From positions 31,004,425 through 31,068,424 of the forward strand of contig OX457061.1 in NCBI GenBank assembly GCA_949752795.1: 64,000 bases of DNA. The letters run 5' to 3'. The notes below the pieces were generated by a model. It was not told the DNA's origin and made no database searches. It saw only the letters and a list, made by a program, of their open reading frames with translations. Both the position numbers and the translations under genes were made by a program. Positions 33,470-45,165 of the stretch are shown in pieces; the first letter of the stretch is position 1; every line of letters begins with the position of its first letter. The DNA is from Hyperoodon ampullatus (lineage: Eukaryota > Chordata > Mammalia > Artiodactyla > Ziphiidae).

Positions 33470-33657
33470 AGAGCAGTACTCCTTATAGGCTGTGGACTTT
33501 CTAAGAATCACCCGGGGGTTCTTTGAAAATGAATATTGCTGAGCTTCATATTAAATCAAACCAATCAGATTCTCTGGGGGCAGGACCCAGGAATCTGCAT
33601 TATTCACAAACTCCCCAAGGGATTTCCAGCCCCTCTAATAGTTTGAGAACCACTAAT
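33470..33657 (+). mobile_element. MER5-like hAT relic
   Basis: It resembles MER5: 'aagaatcacccgggggttct', 'caatcagattctctgggggc', 'ggacccaggaatctgcatta' and the terminal 'tagtttgagaaccactaatg'. Confidence 0.7.
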
Positions 33658-34444
33658 GTATCCTCTGCTTGAATGAGTGCATGATACCCTTTCATTATAT
33701 TGGGGAGTATTATTACATTTCTTTGACGTTTTAAGCTAAATGTCACTAGTTTTTGAAGTTGGTTCTCATGTGACAGTATTCTACCTTAACAGTTTTTTGT
33801 CTCAGCATCTACTTGTCTGAGCCACATCTTCTGCCTATAATTGACTTTAACATTTCAAATGTGGTTTTACTTTTAGTGCCATAGGGAGAGTGTAAAGCAG
33901 CTGAGTTCTCCCATAGGGTGGATGTAAAAACATTGAAGAAGAGTATAAGAAATAACTCATCCTAAAATTGAAACAGAAGAGTGAAAAAAAAATGGACCTA
34001 ATTAGCTATTTGTGGACATCACCCCAGAAAATAAGTCACTGTGAGAGAAGATTCATAGGTATATTGCCACAAAAAAATCATGGGAGGGGAGCAGACCCAG
34101 ATTTGCTCCCTAAAATCATCTGAGAGAGTGTTCAATTTATAGCTTAACCAATATATCCTCTGATGCATTATAATTCCTGGTTAAGATAATGGTGAATGAG
34201 AGATGTTTTGGTGTTGATAAATAGTGAGGGAAAAGCAAAAGAAGAATTCTCAGTCTGCCTGTCCTCAGCACTGGGCAAGGAAAGGCTGCTGTGGTTCTAG
34301 GGAACTCTTTCTTTTCCTTTGTTATTTAAAGCTTGATGCTAGGCCAGGTAAAGGGCTGGGGAAGAGTCTGGCTAGGATTCAGTGTAATCTGTTACGGTGA
34401 TATATCAGTATCCAAGTATTTGCTGAATTTTTACCTGGAAAGAG

Positions 34445-34640
34445 TACTGGTGTTGGCATCTTAACACCATTTTTTGAATGGTATCTGCTCTTTATTCTAC
34501 TCTGTGGCCTTGGGCAGACCAGCTAGCCCCTCTAAGCATGTTTCCCAATCTATAAAATGAGGCTGATAATGTTTGCCATAAGCCATTCATAGAGTTATTG
34601 AAAAACTGAAATAAAAAGTATTAAAAGGAACACAGAAAAT
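34445..34640 (+). mobile_element. MIR SINE fragment
   Basis: 'tactctgtggccttgggcag', 'tcccaatctataaaatgagg' and 'ctgataatgtttgccataag' match the MIR core. Confidence 0.7.
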
Positions 34641-35416
34641 TTAAAGTGCTGCATGTACAAGTGTTGAAGCATCAGAGTAGGTGGTTCTTGACAGTAGGCA
34701 AATGACTATTTCTTTTATTTTTACAGCATGAGTGTGTTTGGCAACCTCTTTCTCCACAAATAGTCCAAATCAACACTTCATGGCAAATCATATTAAATTC
34801 ACCACATATTCCATGTGAAATAAAATATGAAACAAAGAAAAAGCTCTTAGAGATGTTTGTTGCAGTGTTATTTATATCTGAAAACAATATGTCTGCAAGT
34901 ATAGGAGAATGGTTAAATAAATTTTAAATCACCCATAAAATGTAAATATGTAGCTGAATACATATTTATGAAACATTTATGATATATAAATATTAATGAA
35001 GAGCTTTTAATGATATGTTTATATAATACTATTTCATATATGTAAAAATGCTTAGAAAAAATACATAGCAATACCCTGAAATGTCAATAATTTTCTTCTG
35101 AGTGCTAACTGTGTATAATTTTTTTTCTAATATGTGTATACATTTATCTTAAAAATTGCCACAGATGCTAAATAAGTGAAGTCTTAGGAAACAAGCATAA
35201 CATTTGGAAAACTTGATTATTTTTAGTGTCGACAAGGATGATATTTATGTTATATCATATACATGTATATGGGTATTTATGGATTATGCTTTCTAATTTG
35301 AGGTGGCATGGACTCATGCAACCATCATTTATAAATGGTAAAGTCTGCAAATGATGAAGAAATAGTGGTTTTATGCAGGAGGTTATTAAATGTGATCTTT
35401 GTTCTCTCTGCTTTAG

Positions 35417-35653
35417 GTGCTGATAGTCTGCAGCACAGGTTTGGCTGGGATTATGCTGCTCAACTACCAGCAAGATTACACAGTATGGGTGCTGCCTCTG
35501 ATCATCGTCTGCCTCTTTGCTTTCCTAGTCGCTCATTGCTTCCTGTCCATTTACGAAATGGTAGTGGATGTATTATTCTTGTGTTTTGCCATTGATACAA
35601 AATACAATGATGGGAGCCCAGGCAGAGAATTTTATATGGATAAAGTGCTGATG
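35417..35653 (+). CDS. SLC44A1: SLC44A1 internal exon (last membrane helices)
   Basis: This 237-base exon (79 codons, phase 0 at both ends) lies between the acceptor tctgctttag and the strong donor gtaagtacc. It encodes [20 protein letters not shown], then helices starting [20 protein letters not shown] and [20 protein letters not shown] hydrophilic stretch then leads into the cytosolic tail ([19 protein letters not shown]). The Glu in the last helices and the DGSP motif are typical of SLC44 proteins. Confidence 0.97.
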
Positions 35654-37674
35654 GTAAGTACCTCAAATGCCCTCTACTGCTTTAAGGATAAAAATACTAA
35701 TATAAGTATTTTGTAGACCATTCTCTGTATTTAATTCCCATTATATGAAACTGAGTAATTCAGAATTAAACCTTCAGCACCCGTGAATGAGGTTAGTCTT
35801 GGGGAAATCAGGGAAGAAGATCCTCTTGGCATGAATGAGACCATTTCAAATCTACCTAGCTAGAGCAGTTTCCCATTAATAGTCCTGAGTTCACACTATT
35901 CCATACTGCTCTCTCCATCTCTCCAGTTAGATACACTTGAATCGACTTCGTTAGCCCTTAAACTGGAACATTGGACAGCTGGTGTTCTAAGTGCCTTTTC
36001 CTGAATCAAAGACAAAAAGTTTTATTTCCCAGGTTGTAGTGCCTGTCTGTATTTCTCCATCCACCACCTTTCCAAGTATTATTGCTGTCAGCTCTGTTAA
36101 AACTCATTATCCTAAGTATTCCAGGCCAAACTGAAGGAGTTTTGTAATGGATACACATTATCAGACCCATGACTGGTAGATGGTATTGTTTTCCATTAGT
36201 CAAGATCTGAACCTTTACACAGATATTATATTCAGATTCTTTATAGTTATGTAGCCTCTGCAGCCTCCCTATATTAGAACCTCAATTAATTTTTTAAAAA
36301 AATTTAGAAACCATTCTAAAATGGTTTAAATACTAGTATCAATGTCAAATGCTGCCCAATTAAAGATGTGTTTTAGGGCTTCCCTGGTGGCGCAGTGGTT
36401 GAGAGTCCGCCTGCCGATGCAGGGGACACGGGTTTGTGCCCCGGTCCGGGAAGATCCCACATGCTGCGGAGCGGCTGGGCCCATGAGCCATGGCCACTGA
36501 GCCTGCGCGTCCGGAGCCTGTGCTCCGCAACGGGAGAGGCCACAACAGTGAGAGGCCCGCGTACCGCATAAAAAAAAAAAAAAAAAAAAAAAAAGATGAA
36601 AGATGTGTTTTAATAAAGCTGTAAAATATTCCTATCTCAAGAATGGATAATATTTAAGATTAAACATTAGACCTTGAAATAACAAACCATCTTCCAGAAA
36701 CATGGTTTATCTAGTTAAATCTAAAATAAATGTATTAATAAATAAGCTAGATTTTTTTTTTCGATCTCGAAAATTCTAAGTGATTCAACTGACCTATTTG
36801 GCACTCATTATCTCTTTTACTAAGAACATTACCAGCTACATTTTGGACATTTTCATAATCTCAATTATAATCCTAACTGATTATTTTCATAATGGAATTT
36901 GACCTAGAAGCATCATCTCTCTTTTGATTAAGGCATTTAGGAGGAGATTAGGCATTTTAAGCCATTTTAAGCCACTGAAGAAAAGCAGAGTAAAAAATAT
37001 AGTTTTTATTATTTTAGTTTTCTCTATAAGAATGATGAGGATATTGAACGAGGAAGTGCTCCATAAACTTTGACAGGATAGAAATGTTTCCTTCAGGGCA
37101 TAATCCCATTTTAACTACTTCTATCCACTGGTTCTGGTTGTTACTCCCCGTCTTCCTGCTTTATGGAGTAATTTCAAGGCCAGATAGACTTTTTTTTTCA
37201 AATAGCTTATTTATGGCTTGGTAAAAACAGTATACTATACTTAGTATCAATGCTTTCTTTTACCTCCTAGGGTTATTTTAAAGAGGAGGCTTATAGAGTA
37301 AAATGTTGTTGCTTTTCCATTTAACCTTGATATGGAAAAAGTAACACAACAGATAAGACAGTATTCTAAGTGTGGAAAAATAGTCTTTTCTAAAAAACGA
37401 ACAGTATTTTCTCTTTCAGATAGAACTAACATGTCTTTGAGCCTAAGTGAGATTGTCACAAAGAATGGTGGGAAAAAAGATTTTATATCAACAGATTGCA
37501 TCCCCACAAATTTAGCTGCTCTTGTGTGTGGTACCAAATATTACTTATTGCTATGTTTTTAGGCCATCCATTTACCATTACTGAGTCAAAAATGTAAATA
37601 TTCTTTAGAAATCATCTAACAACTGAAGTCTGAAAGGACCTAAGAATTTATGTAACTTGGTCCCTGTTTTGCAG
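35654..37674 (+). other. SLC44A1: SLC44A1 intron (2.0 kb)
   Basis: It holds one SINE (36376-36598) with a 14-base target duplication. The rest is unremarkable. Confidence 0.7.
36376..36598 (+). mobile_element. CHR-type SINE, GC-rich subfamily
   Basis: A full-length copy from gggcttccctggtggcgcag to gtaccgcata and a pure A tail. It is flanked by the exact 14-base repeat aaagatgtgtttta at 36362-36375 and 36599-36612. Confidence 0.95.
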
Positions 37675-37755
37675 GAGTTTGTGGAAAACAGTAGGAAAGC
37701 AATGAAAGAAGCTGGTAAGGGAGGTGTTGCTGATGCCAGAGAGCTAAAACCGATG
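37675..37755 (+). CDS. SLC44A1: SLC44A1 penultimate coding exon (cytosolic tail)
   Basis: This 81-base exon (27 codons, phase 0) lies between the acceptor ttttgcag and the donor gtaggt. It encodes [20 protein letters not shown] and then ARELKPM. In the family, alternative last exons are joined after this methionine codon to give C-terminal variants. If the intron is retained the frame stays open to a stop at about 37963-37965, adding a hydrophobic tail (see findings). Confidence 0.96.
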
Positions 37756-40687
37756 GTAGGTGGAGATGAGGAGGTGGCCGCCCTCCAAGAATTTCACTTT
37801 CACTTCCTCTCTCTCTCTCTCTTCACTGACTGCACTTCTTCAGGAGAAGCTTTTGTGATCTGTGTCACGCAGGACGTGCTGCTCTTTCTGTTTGTGTGTT
37901 TACCCATCACTTGGATGGCAGAATTCTTGTCACAACTGAGACCACCTTCTGTAAAAGTAAGCTGAAAGGAACAGTGTTCATGGCGGGGCAGGGGATATTT
38001 TTGTCCCTGAGATGAACTTGCAGTTTCCATTTTTTTCTTTTTAACTGTCAGTGTTTAGTTTTCATGGGACTGAACATTTGGTTGTGCACTTGAACTGACG
38101 GTTTGATACTTATTTTAGAAATGATGATAGCAATTCCTTTCAACTTGCTGAAATTCATATTCCCGCCTTCTTTTAATATTGGTTTGTTTATGTTGCTGTC
38201 TTTTCCCCTTTGCTGACTTTTTCTTCTGTTGCCTGGATTGTACTTTCTTTATTTCTTAAGCTATTTTTCAGTAGCAAACAAGGCTATTTCCGTCAACACC
38301 CACATTCCCACTCAATAAGACAACCTGGTCTTCTCCAGCCTCAGCTTAATTGTGAGAAAGATAAATTACCTCTGGTCAGTGATATATATAACCACTCTCC
38401 TTTCATGTGAAAAAAGCAACTTAAAGTTAACCAGTATAAGAAAATCCTGAGTAGCTTTTTCCATATATATCCTCACCACTGCATAACGACAGATGTCTTT
38501 AGCTATATTGGTCTAATTACTGCTTGTATTACAAGTGTTTTATTCTTAAACAGCATGTTTATTTCAGAATATTATATAATTGCCTACATCCTTAAGCACT
38601 TAATTTTAAAACAATGTGCCTTCTATTTGCATATAATGTCCAAAAAAAGGAGAGGTGAGGACTCTCTTTTCTTTCTCCTTTATACTTTAATAAATGGTTT
38701 GATTTATAGGTGTCCAACTTAAGAAATATGTAGTATAAAACAAGCCCACTTAAGTATGTAAGAATAAAGGAAATGGCTTCATTGTGGGGATGGGGGTGTG
38801 GTATACGTATATGCAAAATAACTGCATATTCAACCTACATTAAAGCCTCAACAGAATGTTTAGATACAAACTCTTCTCTGTAACCCCATTCAATGCCTAT
38901 TTTGGTGTTGCTCTTAATAGCATTGATGATGATAAAGTCAAAACTTCAGTGTTTATATTCCCAAGGCACAGATCACTCTAATCATAAGTAAAAACATGTA
39001 GAATGGCCATGTAACTCTTATTTTTAAGTGTGCATCAGACAGCACTGGATGAACAGGGAAGGGGCGCTAATCACCAATCCCTCCTGTCAGGTTTCTTGCC
39101 TCCCTACCCTTTCTTTCTGCATCCCTCTTACTTCATGTGGGCTGAGGGGGGACCACAGTGAAAATTCTGCCAGCCCTAAGATAGCCTGGAAAAATGAGGA
39201 AGGTTTCCTTCTTGCCACTGCTTGGTTGTCCTAATTGTTCAGAAAATAAGGTTTCAAACCTAAAACTTTTAAAAGACATATAAAATCTTAAAATGTAAAC
39301 CACCCTTCCCCCCCTTTTCTGTCTTTCCAGTGGTTGAAGTGTACATTAAATCACTCTTCAGTAACAAGCATTTAAAGAAAGGGAGAAATAATTAGAGGTT
39401 TAGGACTAGCTACTTCGACCATGAATTGGCATGTATTTCTGTATTATTCTTGAGGGAAAGATAGCTGAATTGTGGTAGATCAGAATGCAAGTATACTTTC
39501 TCTTACCTAAACCCCTGATTCATAGGTATTAATAGTAGGAGAATTGCCTAGGTTATGTGGCCAGAAATGTAGAAATTTTTTCCCCCTAATATTACTTTCA
39601 GCTTTAAATTAATGTCCCTTAATTCAAACACCACATTAAAATCTTCATTCCACTTTTATTTTATGTTGTTCGTTGCTTGCAGATTAATGGCAAAGCCCTC
39701 TGCCGTGTCCCAAAATACATCTTCCATGTGCATTGTTTTTCTGGTGCTTTGGACATTGTAGCATTTGATCTCTAAGAACAACGTTTTAAGTGGTTCAGAA
39801 AGTCCCCATGAGAGATGTGTGAATTGTTGCTCACAGGATAATTAAATCTTTCAAGCATATCAGTACCTCTAAATCTGCTCTCTTTCAAAATATGCATGAT
39901 AAGAGTTGACCCGTAATACCACCACCATCTTGTGTGTGTCCCTAAAGAAGTACCTGAGAAACTCCCTCCTAAAGTTTGGGGATTGGTAGAATTTACGATT
40001 GCTTATTTGTATTTGCTTGGTTTAATTCACATGTTATTCCCATAGATGAAAGTTCTGTTAACAGCGTCATAACTATTTTGCTGCATCTGTAGAAACACTG
40101 CTGTTCGATTTCACTGTCTGTCTCCTTAATGGGATAGTTTAATATGGGTTTTTTTTAAGTCTATAAAATAATGTTTAGAAAAATGAGGTTTAAATTTTTA
40201 CATTTGACAGGGCATCACTAAACTAAACATAAGTACTTCCAGTTTTCCTCTTAGACTTTTTTTTTGAGAGAGCCTCACTAGTTAAGGAAACTTTGAAGGT
40301 TTGTAAGGTCTTTCTATAAATCTTTGAAAATTATTTTAGAAAAATTTACCAAATGTGATGTAGAGGTGTAAGAAAGAGACATCTGGCAATCTGCTCGCTA
40401 TCATACAAGAAAAACTTACAGAGAAAATGGAGGGGAAAACCTGGGCACTATAGCAACATAGACTAGAGATGAATTCTCTGCATATCTCAAAGATGACCCA
40501 GAGCGAAGTGTGACTTTCAACAGTCACAGGAATTTCAGCCCCTGGAATTTAGGTTTGGGGGAGAAGGATTCTCAATCCATTTTGCTTTATTGCTGTTTGT
40601 GACCATCTGTGTATTTGTAACATCATTCATGATCTCCTTTTAATGGTAATTGTCTAAGATTATACTCTGTATGACTTTGTTTTCTAG
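37756..40687 (+). other. SLC44A1: SLC44A1 last intron (2.9 kb)
   Basis: No transposon is recognisable in this intron. It has an open reading continuation after the donor (to 37965) and an acceptor-preceded open segment at 39683-39775. Both are discussed as findings. Confidence 0.65.
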
Positions 40688-40711
40688 GCTTCGGGAGCAA
40701 GTTCTGCTTGA
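40688..40711 (+). CDS. SLC44A1: SLC44A1 terminal coding segment (ASGASSA, stop)
   Basis: After the acceptor tgttttctag, eight codons encode Ala-Ser-Gly-Ala-Ser-Ser-Ala and TGA. This matches the C-terminus I remember for the main human isoform. The segment is too short to show up as an open reading frame by itself. It was placed by joining it in phase 0 to the KPM codons ending at 37755. I did not find the alternative Leu-Lys-Lys-Arg last exon known from other mammals; it may lie beyond the window. Confidence 0.93.
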   Translation, partial: ASGASSA

Positions 40712-40775
40712 ACCTAGCCGACCGTTATGGAACCCATTGACATTCCAAAACAATATATACACATAACTATGTATT

Positions 40776-40853
40776 TGTGTGTGTGGGTGTGTGTGTATAT
40801 ATGTATATGTATGTGTGTATATATATGTATATGTATATACACACACACACATA
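40776..40853 (+). repeat. Dinucleotide tract in the SLC44A1 3' UTR
   Basis: A run of TG repeats passes through alternating TG/TA units into an AC run. The left part (about 40788-40810) and right part (about 40828-40852) are nearly reverse complements, so the transcript could fold back on itself. Confidence 0.85.
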
Positions 40854-43035
40854 ATCAGCCAAAATCAGAGAACAGAAACAGGGATTTAATACCTTTTTTA
40901 TGCTTATTTTTGTCAAACATGTACTCCTTTCATACGGGTGGCTTTTACAAGGCAACTGCCATCATTTAATGTTTTCAATTGTAATTGTCTTAATGGAAAT
41001 GTTAAGATTCATATCTGATTAACATTTTTAATAACTTAGAGGAGATTTTAACTTTAGTTATTTAAATTAGGTAAAATTATTGTACCGAATTCTCTGTCTA
41101 AAGTTTATTCAAGGGTGATTTCCCTGATATGTGCATAAAATCAAGACCTTATTTTACTGATGCATAAGTCCTAGTGGGATGAGACTAGGCATATGCTTTC
41201 AGGTAGATAAGGAGTTACTCCATTCAGTTTTCCCCAATCAAAGAAGCCATGTCATTTTCCTTTTAGAAACATACAAGTGGACCCAATATGGGAATTTTCG
41301 TAATAGCTCATGCATTTGTCAGCCAACATTAAAAAGTAACCAACTCCTCAGGTATTTGTAGTTTACCCTAATGCTTCTATAAGAGAGTAGGTAAAAAAGG
41401 AAAGGGTAGATAATCTTTCTTATGCAAACTTTTCTCTTATATTTTGTCTTTCTTTCATTTTGACGTTAGTAGCATCCTCCACACATTTGTGTGCCTGATT
41501 TGAAAGAAGCTGGGGTACCCAGCAAGTTTAACCTTTAAGTTTCTGTGTATAGGTTTGCAGACTAAGTAATGCTGGAAGGAATAAAAAAAGGAGAGAAACA
41601 TGAAACACAAAGCATTGAAAATTCCGGTACTTGGGCTTCTGCTTCAGAGGAACTTCAGTGGCTTAGGGCTAAATGGCCATTTTATTCAAATGCTTTTGCT
41701 ATAAACTCTGAAAACATACTGGCAGGTGCTCCTCTCCTTGGCAATTCATTAAGTATCCAGAATTCTACAATGTTTAACTGAAGAATTGGTTAATGTTTTG
41801 ATCCTCAAGTGTTGAACGTTCTTTGTGTTTGGGGATGGGTTTTGGGTTTGGGGGGGTTTTTTAATTCCTGAAGCTTACCAGATATGAATGGCTAATATTT
41901 CATTGTTCTGCTTATTGTAATGGTGAATGCTTTAAGAAAAAGAAGTGAATTTGCTAAGAATAATTCATGATCTGTTTATGCGATAACTCCTTTTTGTTAC
42001 AATTTTTTTAAAAAAAGCTATTTTTGTTAATGTAAAGTAAATATTTCAGAGCAGATTTTTTAAACTTATTGCACTAAATATAGGCTCTGTACAAAAAAAA
42101 AAAAGTCTCAGCATTTTATCATTCCATGGAAGGAGAATCTTTTGAAAGAAAGCATTGCCTCCTACCAGAATTAGACAGTGAATTAGACCGGTATTATGGA
42201 AATGTGTACAATTAATGTCACTAGGGCTTAATAAGCAGCTGTTTGCTAATGTGCTTCCTTTCAAAGGGTTGGACCTTTAAATTGCTGCAAAAGGTAAATT
42301 GTATTTTTTTTTAAGTATCCGTGTTCTTTACTCTAGCTAGGCTAAAATTTGCTAAATGCCTCGGTTCCTTTTCAAAGCTCATGTAATATTTCTGATTTTT
42401 CAGAATATTTGCAATAACAGTCCGGAATTTTTTTTTTTTTTAAAGAAACAGGAGCTCACGTCTTGGCAAGATCACAGAAAACAATATTGTGAGAGTAGCG
42501 ATTTTGAAACAATAATTCTCCAGAAGTTAACATTCTAACATGTGATGTCACTAAACGATATCATTGAACTCTTTTATATCATTTGAAATGGAATAAATAT
42601 AATTATGTAACTAACAATTATCCAAATAGGTGAGAGAGCAAATCATGTAGGAAAATTCAGACTACCTTCTGTTTCATAGCCACACAGATTGTGGACATTA
42701 AGAAACACTGGGAACTAAATTTAGGATTGGCAAAAGTATGGAAGTTGGGTATCAAAACAGAAGACATTACAGGAGCTACTTATCTTAGGAGGTGTCCCTC
42801 CAAAGTGACCTGGTGGAATTCTTGAATTTGGAAATTAGGTTCTACTCACTTGGCCATCCCAGCACCATGGACTCTTGCTGCTCCCTGTTCCATATGCTCG
42901 CAATCTCAGCTGTTTGGAAGCCACCAGGAATGCTTTCTAATTATCATTCGCAACTAGAACTGTAATCAGAAAGAAATTTTGTATTTTTGTATAACTTGAT
43001 TGTGTGCCATTTTATATAACAGGTCCTGTTTTACA

Positions 43036-43041
43036 AATAAA
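43036..43041 (+). promoter_or_regulatory. SLC44A1: Candidate poly(A) signal of SLC44A1
   Basis: A canonical AATAAA is followed within 15-25 bases by T- and GT-rich sequence (tttgttttac, attgtgttta), as expected of a cleavage site near 43055. It is about 2.3 kb beyond the stop codon. Use of the site is inferred, not shown. Confidence 0.6.
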
Positions 43042-43055
43042 TTTTGTTTTACTAA

Positions 43056-44948
43056 CATTGTGTTTAGAAATTATGATCTATGTGTAACCATGTCATTTGA
43101 GTTCCAAATTAATTGCCAGGCTGTTTCCCCTAAGTGAATATGTGTGCCATATAGGTAGATATATGCAGATATGCATATATATTACACAGACACACACAGA
43201 GAGATATTTGACTTATAGACTATCACCCTCTCAGGAGCTTCATTCGTTGATGCAATTCAGAGAGCCTCACAGAGGCTTTTAGCGATATTTGAAGGTTTTG
43301 AGGCTATGTTTGGATAGACCTGCTGCCGCTGTCATTCTTCGTCAGCCGTTCTTCAGCTGGCCCTGGGCTACCTTATTGCTATTCGCTCACTGCCTCCATC
43401 TCTGCCCAAGTGAGAAGAGATGAAGGACAAAAATTATCTGTGAAATGTGGTTACCTGAATACTTTTATCAACCACTGACTCTGTGTGGTGGGTCTTGTCT
43501 TTTGTCTGCGGTGGATCTTCAAAATTGTGTTCAGGACGCCTACTTCCAGAGTTACAGTTAGCATCCGCGGTTGTCAGTGGTGATCACAGTGAGAGGAGAA
43601 TCGTGATCGTTGCTGCCATTGGAAAATTAAGGTTCTGGTGCCTGATTTAGACTTTCTAGGCTCCTGCCTCAAGAGTAAGCTCTGCCGTATATGATATGGA
43701 AGGGAAAAGGTTATATTTCAGTATAAATCCAAGAGACCCATCTTCTGTGGGAGGCTTACCAGTACATTAGGTAAACATTAGGAATTTAGCTAGAGCACTG
43801 AGATTGTATAATCTCTGCACGGACAAGCACAGCTCAAAGCAGGCTCTTCCTTTAAACCATTTAATGCAATGTTTAATGTTTAAGGATCAAAGCTTTTAGC
43901 CTATCCTATAGCATAATTAAGTCCTAAGTTACTGCAATATAAGTAGCTTAACTGTGTGTTGGTTCCTAAACTTTTTGCATAATGGTTGACGAGGCGGCAT
44001 TCACTGAGTCTATTTAAAAATTAAGCTGGAAATAAGTTTTTCCTTTGTAGAGATGCTCCCTTACTCTAATTTTGTCATTTTTTCAGCCAAGGGCATTAAG
44101 CTGCCAGTTCCCAATACCACTGACCTCAGTATCTGCCAAGGGCTCCCTTATCTTCCCAGAGCAGTTTCAGGATTTCACCCAAGTAGGGGGTGGTGAGGAG
44201 GTGACCCCTTTTATAGCAGTCCTGAGCCCCTTGAAACCAGAGTAATGCTCCTCCCACCCTCTCCCTTAAAACAGCTACGGAAACTACAGGCACCAAATAT
44301 TTGTGAGGCCATGTTAGTGCCCTCAAGACCCCGACCATTTCCACCAGCACCACTAATAGCTAGCAAAGGCCATTTTAAGAGGTCTCCTGGCCTTCAAAGT
44401 AGAATTCTGGGGTCAGTTCTAAAACCAGAGCTGCCAATTATGGTGACCTGAACGTTTTATTTTATTTTTCATCAGTAACCTCACTTGAATTTTTGGAGTT
44501 TTCAATAATAGCCTTTAATACAGCCTCTGAGAAGTTTCCTTCAGAAAGGTCTTTAAAAGTTTTCACCTTTCAGTAAGTTCTCTACTGCGTTTTTACCACT
44601 ACTTAAAAAAACAAAAACAAAATCCTCAGAATCTGGAGGCTTATCAATGCACCTGCCACAGTTAATCTCTGTATTCTTTTCATATATTCCATCTGCTAGA
44701 TAAAAGTGCACTATAATGGCTTGCCTAGAGTTTTTAAGGTGTGGTCTGTGAATATATTGGAAAATTGTGGGTTCGTAAGTAAATGCATAAAGCAGAGCTT
44801 TGTGTATTATATAATCACAGTGCAGAATGCCTTTTGCTTTAAATGCATATTCATGTATCTTTGTGTACTAAGGAATACATGTTAGCCCATTTAAAAAGTA
44901 GGCACTCTTCATATACAGTGGCTACTTTCAGAATAAGCTCATCTTTTT
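43056..44948. other. Downstream sequence without recognised genes
   Basis: This segment contains mixed AT-rich sequence and a few short open frames that lack start context, splice sites or known motifs. I see no transposon I can name. It could be part of a long SLC44A1 3' UTR if the distal poly(A) site is used. Confidence 0.5.
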
Positions 44949-45150
44949 TTTTTTTTTTGCGGTACGCGGGCCTCTCACTGCCGTGGCCCCTCCCGCTGCG
45001 GAGCGCAGGCTCCGGACGCGCAGGCGCAGCGGCCACGGCCCACGGGCCCAGCCGCTCCGCGGCATGTGGGGTCCTCCTGGACCGGGGCACGAGCCCGCGT
45101 CCCCTGCATCGGCAGGTGGACTCTCAACCACTGCGCCACCAGGGAAGCCC
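44949..45150 (-). mobile_element. CHR-type SINE, unusually CpG-rich copy
   Basis: The antisense copy has a T tail, gcggtacgcgggcctctcac and a very GC-rich body (gacgcgcaggcgcagcggcc). It is flanked exactly by taagctcatcttttt at 44934-44948 and 45151-45165. It retains more CpG than its neighbours. Confidence 0.95.
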
Positions 45151-45165
45151 TAAGCTCATCTTTTT

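Larger units (their letters stand above)
28323..35416 (+). other. SLC44A1: SLC44A1 intron (7.1 kb)
   Basis: It contains back-to-back MIRs (28437-28612, 28637-28870), further MIRs, two antisense SINEs (30285-30424, 31452-31668), one sense SINE (33072-33282), an old L1 end (31797-32216) and a MER5-like element (33470-33657). About 28880-29830 and 34650-35410 look empty. Confidence 0.7.
1104..43055 (+). other. SLC44A1: SLC44A1 gene, 3' two-thirds (ten coding exons plus 3' UTR)
   Basis: Ten exons join in frame into about 433 residues that I recognise as choline transporter-like protein 1 (CTL1/SLC44A1). The family protein sits in the plasma membrane and in mitochondria. It moves choline, and also ethanolamine, to feed phosphatidylcholine and phosphatidylethanolamine synthesis through the CDP pathways. 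Intron phases from 5' to 3' are 1, 0, 1, 2, 0, 0, 0, 0, 0, and every intron begins GT and ends AG. The first exon here enters with two bases of a split valine codon, so upstream exons encoding the N-terminus, first membrane span and large extracellular loop lie outside the window. The reading frame is undamaged. Assignment rests on remembered family sequence, not on a search. Confidence 0.96.
40712..43055 (+). other. SLC44A1: SLC44A1 proximal 3' UTR
   Basis: The sequence after the TGA is AT-rich, without splice-like structure or recognisable transposons. It contains a TG/TA/CA dinucleotide tract (40776-40853), several T-runs, and a plausible AATAAA at 43036-43041 followed by T/G-rich sequence. 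The extent is inferred from that signal. An alternative upstream AATAAA lies near 42592, and a distal site may exist near 49422. Confidence 0.65.

Noticed and set aside
37801..37822. Pyrimidine tract ctctctctctct after the penultimate exon, as a possible acceptor for a further exon.
   Set aside because: The next AG is in a poor context and the segment is better explained as intron or readthrough; no phase-compatible exon with a good donor follows.
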